Below are positions 48,453 to 60,182 of a stretch of 62,000 bases of DNA, piece by piece. The notes below the pieces were generated by a model that saw nothing but the letters and a program-made list of their open reading frames with translations, had not been told where the DNA came from and made no database searches. Numbering within the stretch: position 1 is the stretch's first letter; every line of letters starts with the position of its first letter. A program made the position numbers and the translations under genes. This stretch comes from Symbiodinium natans (lineage: Eukaryota > Sar > Dinophyceae > Suessiales > Symbiodiniaceae), in NCBI GenBank assembly GCA_905221605.1, contig CAJNDS010002397.1, forward strand, positions 1-62,000, read 5' to 3'.

Positions 48453-49441
48453 ATTGTAACCAGCCTGAGCCTTCCCTCAATCTTTGCCTGCCAGATTAGC
48501 ATAGACGACTCTATACCAGCCTTGCAATCTGACTACTCTATACCAACCTTACAATCTGCAAGCTAAAGAAAAATGAACTCTCCACTTGAAGGACTTAGAG
48601 ACAATAGTTGCCCTCCTCCACCCAAGCTCCAAAAGTGAAGAGATAATAGAATCCCAGCGAAACCATTACGATCAAGACCAGTAATTTCTTCCTAGTTGAG
48701 GATGCTTTTGCCGAGGCAACGGAGTTTTGCAAGAAGCTTTGGTTTCATCCATCCTGCATTATGATCTTCTCACTTTTTTTGTCCTACTCCAAATACGTTG
48801 CTGCGGTGGCTATTTTTGGATGTCGAACAATATATACGAAGTTCTGATCTTAAGTACCCTTATGGAAGGGGCCAGTGACGCTTCCATCAATATTCAAGAA
48901 TAGGAGAGATATCTCGATTCATATTCATTCGTTTTTTCAGAAAAATTCCTTGATCTATCAGATTATTAAAGCAAATTCGAGAACGAATTATGAATATCGA
49001 GATAGAATTGTAAAAAGGAATTGAATACCTGGGGATATCCAATAATATATAATGGCCCTTGTCTTCAAGGGGGGTCCCCGAAAAATTACCGGTAACATTT
49101 CCAGGTCTCTCAGCGGGCATCTGGGAAAAACATGCAACCCTACCCCACAATCCGTGTAACATTTCAAGACATGAAAAAGACAGAGAACTAAAGCACGCAT
49201 GTAGGTCTTTGCGTGGGCAAGACACACAAGCTAAAATGTTACCAAGCCTGCCGGGGAGGTCTCCTGGTAACAATTGCGACCGCCAAAGATGTTTCCACGA
49301 AACCATCGGTAACTGACGCAGCGCCCCCCCCCCCCCCCCCCCCCCCCCCTGGAAACATTTCCTAAAGCAGGGCCATAATAAAAAAACTCAGTGTGGGCAA
49401 TATCGGTGATCTGCTTCAGATACTTTCTGAGCGTCGTCTGC
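48453..49441. other. No gene seen
   Basis: AT-richer spacer with near-duplicated CTATACCA(G/A)CCTT(G/A)CAATCTG at 48510-48560. A run of about 24 C bases lies at 49326-49349. Confidence 0.5.
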
Positions 49442-49610
49442 CTATCTTATCTCTGCATCTGAAAGCGACAGGCTTCTCAGGTCAACCTGGGCATGCGGCT
49501 TCACAATCACTGTGCAGAGCTTGACAAGCTCAGACATCTGAGGATGGAAGCCTGCTGTTCTCCCAGACCCGCGGCAAACGAGGTTCGGCGACGGAATGAC
49601 TGGCCAAGTG

Positions 49611-49662
49611 AGCACACTTGAAGCACACTTGAAGCACACTTGAAGACACTTGAAGCACACTT
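49611..49662. repeat. 13-bp tandem repeat, unit CACTTGAAGCACA
   Basis: About four copies of ACACTTGAAGC inside the proposed last part of the unidentified minus-strand gene, probably in an intron. Confidence 0.85.
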
Positions 49663-50121
49663 GGTGGATCTTGGTGGGCTCAAAGTCGCTCTTGGGATTG
49701 TCGTGAACCCCTTTGCCATCTCCCGTGGCCTCGTAGTTTGCTCGGTGCAAACGTATCCGCGGCGGTCCTTTTGCGTGCTGTTTTTGTGTATGAGAATGCT
49801 CTATCAATGACACCCCACCCTGCACTTATCATCTTCCGTCTTGAAAGCCCTGCTGCTGGCATCCTGACTTTGAGGCCGCAGATCTCACAGCTGAGCCTGG
49901 CAGAAGTGAGCTGCAAGAAAGTCTAGAGTGCTCGCAAACTCTGGATGCGGGGCACCTGCTTGCTTGCCAGTCGAGTCACTTCGCAACAAGTCCCGGTAAA
50001 TGCTCAGCAGCTCCTGACCTGGCAACAGAATGCCAAGTACAACTGACAGCCAGCTGAAATCCATCCAAGACCCATGCTGAAATCTCTGTGGAAGAGGCGC
50101 TGCTGCTCCTCAATTCCTGCC

Positions 50122-50122
50122 A

Positions 50123-50158
<36 letters not shown>
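50122..50158. repeat. (CA)n microsatellite
   Basis: Seventeen to eighteen CA dinucleotides. Confidence 0.97.
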
Positions 50159-50159
<1 letters not shown>

Positions 50160-53100
50160 CCCTCAAGGAGTCTCTAAAATCAGATCCCTTTGCAAAAGCA
50201 AAATGCCATCGGCCTTTGAGCTGTGGCGGAGCTGCCCTCCTTATCCGAGAGAGAGCAGCCACAAACATGGAGCCCGTCCAATAAACTGAGAGTCGCACGC
50301 CGAGTCTACCTGGACTGACTCAATGGCCATGCCCATTGACTGCAGATCACCTTGCGCGATGCCGAGAGCTTCGCACACCACACCTGTAACCAACTTCAAC
50401 GTACTTCCACAGTGATTCGGCCTGCCAGACCAGCAAGGCCAGCCATCATTGTATCTGAACCATGGCAATCTGCTGTTGCAGTCTTCTTGATAGCTGCCAT
50501 GGGGTCATCTACACTTGGTGCCCCACTTGGCTGCGATGTCTCTGCACCTTAAGCGCTTAGTCACATCTGCCGGCTGCTCGTCAACTCATCCTGGAAGCAG
50601 ACCATCATGTTACTTCACCCGCCTGCATCACCCCGCCATCGGCTTGGACGCAGTTTAGCAGCCTGACAACTGTGCCTAGGAAACATTCTCCAGAAATCAT
50701 TGCTCGGAACCTCTGCCAGAACTTGTGATCGATACTCTGGACGAATGTGCATAGCCACCTGAAAAAGCAAGCTGATACATTTCTGTATGTGTGGATGCAC
50801 GGTACTGTACTTGAGCTGCTGAACTGATCTTAGGTCATACCCATCGTTGCAGTGAACACAGTATTGGCACAGTCCCGTGTGGTAATGTAGCCCAGGGACG
50901 AAAGCTAGAAAATCAACTACAAGAGAGGGACATGAAGCAGCAGAACGTCGCATGAACATGCTCATCGTCTACGACATCACAACGGAGCGCGACTGATCAG
51001 CAAAGCTGAATCTGCTGGAGTGCTGCTGGTGGGGTGTGCCCGCGGCAACCCGTGAGCAGAGTAAACGGCACACCAAAGAAGAGGAAGGAAGAAGGGAGAC
51101 GAACAGAGAGAAAGCGAGAGCAGTGCGTCAGTCACTGGAGAGAGGCTCCGTGAGAGACTTGCGGCCTTGAATGCCTTGAGCCTCAAGCATCCTCAAGCCA
51201 AACACCGCATTCGCACGTCACTGAAGCCCACGCCATCAGCTTGGAAGCTTTCCCAGTCCTGCACAGCTGCACACGACTCATACTGCAAAGGGCCAAGCGA
51301 CCAGATGTTCAAGCTCCTCAGATCCGTACTGGCATCCGAGACCACTACGTCAGTTTCAAAAAGCTTTCCATGCGCATCGCGCATGGTAACCTGAAACGGC
51401 AAATAGTCTTGTCCAGGTACATACGCTTTCCACTCGCTGGGCTGATCTGAGCTGATCGCTCTCAGCCGCTTTGGACCGTCGCTTAAAGAATCATCCTCGG
51501 GAAACTGCCTGGCTGTTGAGGATGCACCACAAATGGCAAGCATACTACAAAACACACAGTCCAAGGCACTTCTTCATGGAGGACAGAAATTTTGCCTGCT
51601 TGAGCAACACACATCCAGCATGTGGCTAGGAAGCCCTGTGCTCTCCAAAAAGGCCAAGTACGCCTCTCCTGCTGCCAATAGCACGCCAGCACACCGGTCC
51701 CCCCCACCTTTTCTGCCGAGTCTTTCAGGTAGTCTGTAAAGATCTCATGCAGCATTGGCCTGCACAGGGCCACTCCTTCCATAAAACTAACGTAATAATA
51801 ACTACTTGTAGCTCTACAGGCAGCAGGTCAGACATACATCATGTGATCACACTGGACACACTTCGCTTAACAACACAGGCGTGAACCGAAGCTATAGTCC
51901 GTCTTGTTCAAAGCAGGGCACCCGTATTCTGGTGTGATACGAACAAAATCTGCTCACACACCTGGCACGATGTCGTATCATGCCCCATCTTTGCAAGGGA
52001 AGCTCGTGCCTCACCCTTAGAAGTTGCGTGTAACCCGGGTGTTGTGGCCCTACTTTCCGCGAGTTCAAAAAGACTGTGAAATGCTGCGTTCCAGTGAGGC
52101 GACTAAAACTGTTCACAATGGACATTGGACAATGACAGGCAAAGCTTCAACTGCACCAAGCATTATCAGATTTGGCGCCGGCACCTCTTGAACAGCCTGT
52201 CCGCGCTTTCGTTGCTGGAGGAGATAGCAAAGTAGGCGTTGGTTGTCAGGACCGTGTCGCAAAGAGCCGTCAACACCTCAATGGAAGGCAGATGAATGGA
52301 GCAACTGGCTAGTCAGCAGCTCACAATCCACTTGGTGGCCGACCGCTCGCTTCCTTCGCTCTAAGTCGTCCTCTCGTTGCAGGAGTCTCCCCATCGAAAA
52401 AAGAATGGTTGTGCATCTCACCTCAAAGGCCTGGGAATGAAGTGCAGACCTCGACCACCCCAGAACAAAAACCAAAAGCATTCGGAACTTCGGGAGGGTC
52501 TCATCTGGAGGCCACCGAGGCTCCCCACGTAAGTGGCAGTGCCTCACTGTCGTTGCTCTTCATGTCCTGCCATGTCGGACGGCATTTAACTACCTAAGCG
52601 ACCACGCAGGTGACTAGGCAAGCCACCTTTTCAGGGTTCAACGCGCCCAACACAATGGTCGAGCCGATGATCAAGATGGCAATGTTGAAGATGACCTCGG
52701 AGACCATGAAGCCGAGCCCGGCTGGCAAAAGCCTGCTCATTCCCTCGCGCTGGAAAAGATAAGGCCTCCACTAAATCAAAGCGCACGGTCGGCGAATCGA
52801 GTGCTGTTGGATCCAGCGCTTCCACAAAAGCACTCAGCACCTGATGTCATACTTTTCATTTGAGCTTCCGCAGGTATCGACATCGAGTTCTTCTGTATGT
52901 CTCTCGATTCTCTCGTCCCTGCCCAGAAACTGATCCAGCAAGTCCACTGCTTGTGATGCTCATGTCAGGCTTCAACGCGGTGAGTGCAAGTGCTCTACCA
53001 CTAGCACTACCACTAGCACGAGGGCCTTGATGAAATGCAGCCCTCTGTCCTGTCACCCCTCGTTTCTCAGATCTGGCCTCCGCAGCTGAAAGTGCTAAGC

Positions 53101-54034
53101 TCAGGAAGAACTCGCCCATCACCATACATGCCAGGTGCCTTCGCCCATACAGAACGTTGAAAGGGTGTTGCAAAGAGCTCTCAACAACAAAAACTATCTG
53201 ACTCTGCCTCCATGACGGCATGATCTGCGTGGCAGAACACACCTTCCCATCACATCGCTTGGCTAAAAAACTCAGTGGACATCGGACACTTGCGAAATCT
53301 TGCGGGCTCGCACCACAATAGCAGCGATGTTCAAGATCGTGTGAAGCTCCTGCGGCCAAACCTCATAGCGGAGGGACGCGCCCGGGACTGATTATCTGCT
53401 GCAGGCATCAATCAGCTGTTACCCTCAGATCGCTGCCACGAAAAAATCAACGACGTTGTCTCGCCAAAACGGGTGTGACAGCACGTTCCAGATTGACCAC
53501 AAGACCTGCCAAAATCATTCTCCACTCTTGCTGAGCCCTCACTTGCACTTTCTCAGCTGCTCACAGTCAGAAGCCAGAAGTTGTTGCTGGGAAACTCCTT
53601 CCTGCCATGTTCTGCCAACACTACAAGCTCATGAGCCCTGACAACGTCATCCAGCCTGTATGCTGGCTCACAATATCCCAACATCAGGTGTCCGGTGAAG
53701 ATGGACACGTCGAGAAACTGTGCGACATGGCCCATGGTTCGTGACAGCAGTGCTTATTGTCCGAAGCCCATGACAAGCAAGGCGTTGAGACCAAGCAAGT
53801 TATTGCAGAAGTTGTTTGGCAGCAAGCTCAGAACAAAGCGGGGGGCTAGGCAGCTACGAAGGCCTACGGGTATCAATGCTTCGTCTTACGCCTTGGGTGG
53901 GGCGACGGCCTTTGTCGTGCGCTTCTCACCAAGAGCTGTCCCACTTGTGCCCATGTCGAGGACCCCAAACGGCCAAGGCGGCCAGCTCTGCTTTTTGCAT
54001 GGCAGTTCGCAAGCAGAGACGAGAAGAAAATCAT

Positions 54035-54305
54035 TTTACTTCGAACATCCCCACCTTAGGGATTTGGATTGGGGTTGGGCATTTCAGGGAGTCTCTGGGG
54101 TTGGGCACTCCAGGGAGACTCTGGGGTTGGGCATTCCAGGGGTCTCTGGGTTGGGCACTCCAGGAATTTTTGGGGTTGGGCATTCCAGGGGTTGGGCAGT
54201 TCAGGGAGTCTCCGCGGTTGGGCACTCCAGAAAGTCTCTAGGAGTAGACCGGGCGAGGAGAAGAGTTGAGTTTAAAATCTAACAACCCCACACCGAAGGT
54301 GGGGA
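54035..54305 (-). repeat. Reverse-oriented copy of the 37.6-kb dispersed repeat
   Basis: GGGGTTGGGCACTCCAGGGA minisatellite units at 54070-54235, then TAGACCGGGCGAGGAGAAGA and the stretch ending in the CCCCACACCGAAGGTGGGG hairpin. This is the reverse complement of 37583-37850. Confidence 0.82.
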
Positions 54306-57235
54306 AAAATGATCTGCACAGCGCTGCGTAGACTCCAGAGATAGACCTTTCCATCCATGTCCAATGCAAGCCAGTTCGCCAAGGCCATCATGCTCAGGAT
54401 TGGCATGCAGGTTCGGTGTTCCCTTGGAGGATGCATCATCGGCCATTCATGCGCTATGATGTCCTATGTCTCATGATGTTCTATGAATCTCTCGAGGCTA
54501 AGTGCCGAACTGGCACTCGCTAACTGCAGAGGGCACCAACCTCTTCGATCTCTGCGCTCTGCGCTGCTCTGATCTGCTCTGCACTGCTCTGCGCTCTAAG
54601 CAATGCCCTCGGTGCACTCGAGTCTTGTCCACCACACAAAACTCTACCTCTTTGGATCTCTGATTTTTCACTCTGAGAAGAGAACAGGAGGAAGAAGCAC
54701 AAGTTCTGAACAATGACCTGGTCAGTGGCAACTAGTGGAGCCCAAGTATCAAACGATTGCCGCCGAGGGCAGAACCAGCATGGTGGCTGTCCTGAGCAAG
54801 CTGGGAGGCCATGTGACCAGAACATGATACGACATGATAAGGCGTCTCAAACTTCGAGGACAACCCCCTGTCAAAGTCCGGTAGGGACGTCTGCGCTGGC
54901 GCGCTCTCTCCTCCCTAAGAGACATTTAATTTGCATGGCTTGGTATCCTGTTCGCCTTGTTCCACTTGCCCCCTTGCGCTACGAAGCTGCAGCCGCTTTG
55001 CTGCTTACGAACATCATGAGCATGCTTTCAACACACAACGCTCACTAGAAGCCCGTGCGCTTGCGCGATTACGATTGCCAAGCCAAGCCGAAGCTTAAAG
55101 TGCTCGGGTCCATGATTATAACACTTCCAAAACGAGCAGAAAGAAGGCCCTCATGCACGTACGCCTTCAGCGACAGTATTTCTGGACTACCTGGCACGCT
55201 ATGCTGTCAAAGTAGGCTATCTACTACCTATGTCTTCAGGTGGCCTGTCGCCTCTTGCTCTTGATATTGATAGTCTGATCTCGGGCGGCCTCAAGGAGCT
55301 ATCCACCTCCTCCGGCGACCAGTGCTTGGCCTTGCAGGGCGACGCACTGCATCCCCATCGGCTGCTGCTCGATGCTGCTCGCAACTGGTGCCTTGGGCTT
55401 GGCGGCCTTCTGCTCTTGACTTTCGCTCGATGGGGCCTTCTCATGAAGCTGACTCACAACATCGAGAGGTACTGCTTGACGTCGCTGGGGGCACCTCGCT
55501 ATGCAAGTGCAAGGACCTCAGGTGGCAAGCTACAGCAAAAGCTTCGCTGAGCTTCACAACCATGTGTCGAAACGTGTTGAACGGCCATCATGCGCACCAT
55601 GCAAACTGGGCAACGACCACTGTCAAAAGAGCAGCAGCCTGTTGAAACATCTGCCAAGGTGCGAGACCCCATTCTCTGAGCTCTGCAAGGCAAATGTATC
55701 ACTCTCGTTCTTTCGTCGGAGACTCTGCAATTGCCTGGCAATTTCACAGTCTGCAGAACTGCTGTGACTGCTCAAGAGCTTTCTCCCTCAGAACAGAACT
55801 CTGAACCTTCTGATTCTTATTGAAAGGCAACCCTTACAATGCATGACGCTTGTCAGGCTTACACTGCTGCCCGGATGTATTGCACACACCACAGTGGCCT
55901 TGCTGCGGTCGCTGAAGCGCTGACAGAACTTGGTGGGTCCTGTGCAAAAAAGAGCTCAAAAAGCTCACAGAGTTCGGAAATCTCATCTCTCCCATATCTC
56001 GCTCACGCAACCTTGCTCGCAATGCACAGAAATCCCAAGCCCGGAAGGAGGGTTTTACAGGCAGGGTCGCTCTCTGTCGCTGTCTGCATCTGTTCCCCCG
56101 GAACCATCTTTTGCACCCTGGACGTAGCTTGTTGGGGGAGAAATGCTCACGAAATTGGTGGCTACCAGGGACCCAAAACGCCACTCCTCACGAAACAAGC
56201 TCTCTACACCGCCACTTCGCTTGGAGTAGCACATGCTTCAGCCTCACGAAACAAACGGCACTGTGATACAAGCACACCAAAAGATCAATGCACACACGAC
56301 AATCGGACACAGGGTCATCAAGCTGCTTTTAGATATGATGCTTGCGAAGCGAGCAGCATCCGGACCTATTTGGAGAAGTCAGAAATCCGACTCTTTACTA
56401 CGACAGGTCAGCTCAAGCCAACCAGCGCAAACGTACACCCAAGAGGCAAGCAACAGATTGGGGGCCCTCAAAAAGAGTGGCCTACGTACACAAGCAAGTT
56501 CCTTTGGCAGAATGTTGCGAGCAATCCCGTTTTGGATGAAAAAGCACGCGGCCACCGACATTTTGAGTTCGCAGTTGAGTGGTAAAGCTACCGATTGGGG
56601 CGCATCGACCTTTAACCACCTTTAACCAGCTACGCGCCAAATGTGTTTCCGAAGGCCGGAAAATGCATCTTGGGAGATTGGGCTTCGGAACGAGACTCAG
56701 GCTCAACTTGGCTTTCGAGCGTAGCACTGCAGAAATCGATTAGAATGGTGCCACATGCGTTTTTGGAAGCCCACCAAACTGCATCTGGCGAGGCTCCAGA
56801 ACCAAGCCGCTCGGGCAAGAAAACTGAAAAGTGGCGGGTGCGGCACCAAAATATATGGTTACTCTTGTTCTCAGTACAATTATTCGTTTATGTTGTCCGT
56901 TTTATGATTGTCATAACTCGTATTCGTCTTCTTCTTGTTACTCTTCTCTTCTTATTATCACTCGACTTCCTCTTTCTCATTTTATGCTCTTTTATGCTCT
57001 TTCTTCTTCTGTTCAGAGCGCTTACCACCCGCCCGCCTCGGTCGCATCGCTGGGAAGGTCGTGCCGAGTGGACTTGGACCTGGCCTGCGCACTGCGGAGC
57101 AAACGCTGCTCTGTACGCTCTGCAGTATGGCTCTTCAGCGACCACTGCTTCACACAAACAGAAGCCAATGGCCAATGCCCAAATCCACAGTGAGAACGGA
57201 GAGATTGTCATTGTCACGAAGTAGGATGACTTCTG
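54306..57235. other. Unassigned; possible minus-strand exons
   Basis: Weak coding-like segments on the minus strand include 55460-55320 (VSQLHEKAPSSESQEQKAA, Ala/Pro/Lys-rich), 55950-55800 (TGPTKFCQRFSDRSKATVVC) and 57217-57090 (ISPFSLWIWALAIGFCLC, possible signal or membrane helix). CTCTGCTCTG-type repeats lie at 54553-54596. No family recognised. Confidence 0.3.
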
Positions 57236-59189
57236 TCATAAGGCTGCTGGCCTTCTTACCGATGGAACCTCCTCCTCCTCCTCCGAACGCCATGCTCCTG
57301 CCACAGGGGCCACAAGTCGTGATGCTGAAACTTGCACTCTGCTCTCTGCTTGCACTGCAAATTCGGCCAACTTCTCACCTTCAAAGCTATGTCGACAGAT
57401 GCATGGCACCGCTGTGCTGGCATCACACAGCAAGGGCGTACTGTTGGTGCTGCTATCACTGCACAGATGTCCAGTGATGTCCAGTGTCGAAGAGGAAGTA
57501 GAAACATGCAGAAAAGAGTGGCCGAGTGGGAGTCGGGACAGGTTCAACTTAAGGTCATAAGCGCTCACAGCGGCTGAGCTCAAACGGCGAGACAACACAC
57601 TCACACACTCCGGTGCCTTGTGACATTGTGCCTTGAGCATGTGACAAATTGAGAGCTGTGCTTGGAGAAGAGTCTCGTACCTCTGGAGTCCGGAATTCTG
57701 GAGCACAAAGCAGCACAGAAGGGGGTCTTCTGACAATCTGTTTCCTCCCAAATCTGCATTGCAGCACACAGGTCCTCAAGTACTGAGGATGTTAGCAGCT
57801 ACTCATTGTGAGCCTGCATAGGCACCAGTTGTGCCTTCTGTTGGCTCAGGACTGTTCCTCAAGAGCACTCAGGCAACTGACGAAAACCCCCCAGAAAGTC
57901 CTAGCAGGAGGTAAACGTATACATGTCAATCATATAAGATGTCAGAACAGCACCGAAAGCAAGCGAAGGATAACCAAACATGAACACCGAATCCTCCCTG
58001 CAGGACCTTGCAAGCTCCAGAGCAGCTGAAGCATTGCAGCTGTACGCCAGACTCTCAGCATCGCACTGGTGAAACTGGGGGTGAGTTTGAAGATCAGTTC
58101 GAGTCATGTACCAGCAGAACTGAACTTGCTGGTGGAGAAAAAGTGCGACACTCTTGAGGTCGTTTCTATGGCACCTCGTCTTCTCATTGCGACGCAGGCC
58201 ACACGGCCAAACAGAATGTATGCAACATTTCTGTCGTGCCACATGCCTTTCTGGGAAAATCTGCGAGTTGCCAAATCCACCTGCGGATTGCCCAGCACGC
58301 AGAGTACCGTTGGCTTTCCCCATGGTCAGTGCCGACTGATTCCTACCAAGCTGCGAACCTGTTGAAAGCTTGCGAATATGTCAAGCCATACCCGGAGAAA
58401 GTGAAAACACAGTACCTGGTCTCTTTGGAGGGATGTCACCAGATGTGTTCAAAATAGCCGCATCCCTTCCAAGGCGGTAAGTTTGCCAGTTATCGCAGGC
58501 CTTCCCGTGCCTCCTTTGGACACGGGACCAAATGTACAAGAAGGACAGGACAACACTAGGCAAGCGTGGGGTTATGAGAAGACTTCAGCCCGTTTCTTCC
58601 ATGTGCACTTTTGGCTGCAGTTGGCCCCCCCACACAGCTTGCCGTACGAAGCAGAACTAAATTGGCAACAGGTGTCACACCCGTCCCACTTGGAGCACCG
58701 CGCAAGAACCACACAAGCGACATTGTCACAATGCCACGACGGATGAGAAAAACCTGGGCCGAAACATGCTGCTTGCAAGAGAATAGTCAAGCATTGCTGC
58801 CCTACCCACACCAAAATCCTGTGACGAGCACGGCTTGCGGTTGCTTCTCATGACCTCCGTCCTCTTGAAAGCTTGGAGGTTATTCAGAGCGCCCTGCGGG
58901 CAATGCAAAATCAAGCGCTTTTGCACATTCAACTCAAGGGGGGGGGGGGCATTCATTCCGACAAAAGAACAGCCTGCACGTGCGCAGGTACCACAATGCA
59001 GGCCTGCACATGGGCCAAGAGATGCCAAGGGAACTTGTATTCGTTCATGGCTAAAGTCAAGATTGTGGCAGGCATACCAACTCGCCTTCGCGGAGCCTGA
59101 ATTTGGAAAACGGTACCCGTCCATCTTGTTCTGAAAGTCGGCGGCATCCTATGGAAAGAGTCTGAAACTTCACATCGCTCAGTTGGCAT
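57236..59189 (-). other. Unassigned coding-like segments, minus strand
   Basis: Open segments include 57500-57245 (LDITGHLCSDSSTNSTPLL, then EFAVQAESRVQVSASRL), 58325-58150 (PTVLCVLGNPQVDLATRRFS and NVAYILFGRVACVAMRR) and 58750-58605 (GIVTMSLVWFLRGAPSGTGV), the last hydrophobic. They could be upstream exons of the gene seen at 49442-53840 or of another. I cannot assign a function. Confidence 0.3.
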
Positions 59190-60015
59190 TCCCAGTTGCT
59201 ATGTACTACATCTTTGAAATGCTTGCACTGCATGGTGTGTCATCCTCTCTGCTTGCGCAGTAGTGCTGATGGCTTCAAGCGCAGATGGAACGAACCAAAC
59301 ATCTGCGCATCGCATAGACTACTAGCTCTTTGCTTTAAAGAAATGGCACGCACAACGTCTGTCTGCTGAGATGCAAGACCCTTTGCCGCTCGGTTTCATA
59401 CATAGGGTTTCACTGATTCACTGGATCTGTTGAAACTCCCGCTGTGGCCTCGTTGCCTCTGAAAGGCTTGGGGGTTGTCACCCCACCTTCTATGGCAGAC
59501 AACCATACCAGCATTATCTGGATCAAAACATCAACAAAAATATTTCCAGCCCAAACGGATCTTCAGAAAACTGCCAATTCAAACAAAAGTTTCACTTCAT
59601 GGAAATACGCGTAGACTTGAATCTCCGTCCCTGCCCAAGACAGCTGTATGCGGGGCAGGGGGGGGTGGGGAATGTGCCGTCGGGCATGTGAGAATCCCAG
59701 CCGTCTCTCTTTACTCCTAAAGCCCAAAACCTCTTACTTAAGGAACATGCTTTGAGCTCAAATCAGGTTCAGGGTTTGGGTTTAGGGTTTATGGAGTTCC
59801 TATATACTTCACGGTATATTCCTTCATCAAGGATCAGTGCTTGAGAAAATTTGAGAATTCGAATGTTCGAATATATTTTGTGCTCCGGGCGTGGGTACGG
59901 AAACTTGGACCTGGTCGCTGACGTACAAAACCCAACGTTGTGCATCGTTCTTACCTTGGTCTCTTGTTCCATGGGCCATTTCGTTCTTCAGCATGTTTCG
60001 TCGATTAGTCTAGGT
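59190..60015. other. No gene seen
   Basis: Only short frames, a G-run near 59655 and a short TTTAGGG remnant at 59775-59790. Confidence 0.5.
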
Positions 60016-60177
60016 TCACCGTTCGCTCATAGAGCCCTCGATCAACAGCTGCGATTCCTCCGGAGTGACGAAGTTGATGAAGGCGTACCCAAGGTTTGCT
60101 CGAAACTTGACGTCCCTGGGCAAGTAGAAGAAGTCGTACCTGCAATGTTCAAGAAGCGCCTTGATCTGCATTGGACC
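60016..60177 (-). CDS. Partial Mei2-type RRM (RNA-binding) exon
   Basis: A 53-codon segment, preceded by GCAG at 60178-60181, reads QIKALLEHCRYDFFYLPRDV, then NLGYAFINFVTPEESQLL, and reaches a TGA at 60016-60018. YDFFYLP and GYAFINF are the RNP-type strands of the RRM class found in Mei2-like proteins, which are abundant in dinoflagellates. The first half of the domain (an RNIPNK-like strand) was not found upstream. A Ser/Pro/Asn-rich open segment at 60698-60492 (LPGMPNDRTTSKARS) could be an earlier exon. The terminal CG|GTGAAC could be a GT donor rather than the end. It is either part of an intron-rich gene or a fragment. Confidence 0.55.
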   Translation of the reverse strand, partial: GPMQIKALLEHCRYDFFYLPRDVKFRANLGYAFINFVTPEESQLLIEGSMSER

Positions 60178-60182
60178 CTGCA

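Larger units (their letters stand above)
49442..53840 (-). other. Probable exons of an intron-rich, membrane-associated host gene (unidentified)
   Basis: Several minus-strand segments look coding but are separated by repeats and frame changes, as in the MCAT gene. They are a possible C-terminal exon ending at TAG 49442-49444 (VIVKPHAQVDLRSLSLSDAE); 50420-50280 (TLKLVTGVVCEALGIAQGDL); 50900-50680 (VAMHIRPEYRSQVLAEVPSN); 51480-51200 (PFQVTMRDAHGKLFETDVVV); 52450-52190 (MGRLLQREDDLERRKRA, then LTTNAYFAISSSNESADRLF); 52745-52640, a strong membrane helix (GFMVSEVIFNIAILIIGSTI); 53345-53270 (LHTILNIAAIVVRARKIS); 53735-53630 (MGHVAQFLDVSIFTGHLMLG); and 53820-53755. I do not recognise the family, cannot prove that they form one gene, and have not fixed exon borders. 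Confidence 0.4.

Noticed and set aside
54285-54310. Helitron 3' end (hairpin)
   Set aside because: The hairpin is present but is not followed by CTRR, and no Rep/helicase sequence exists in the window.
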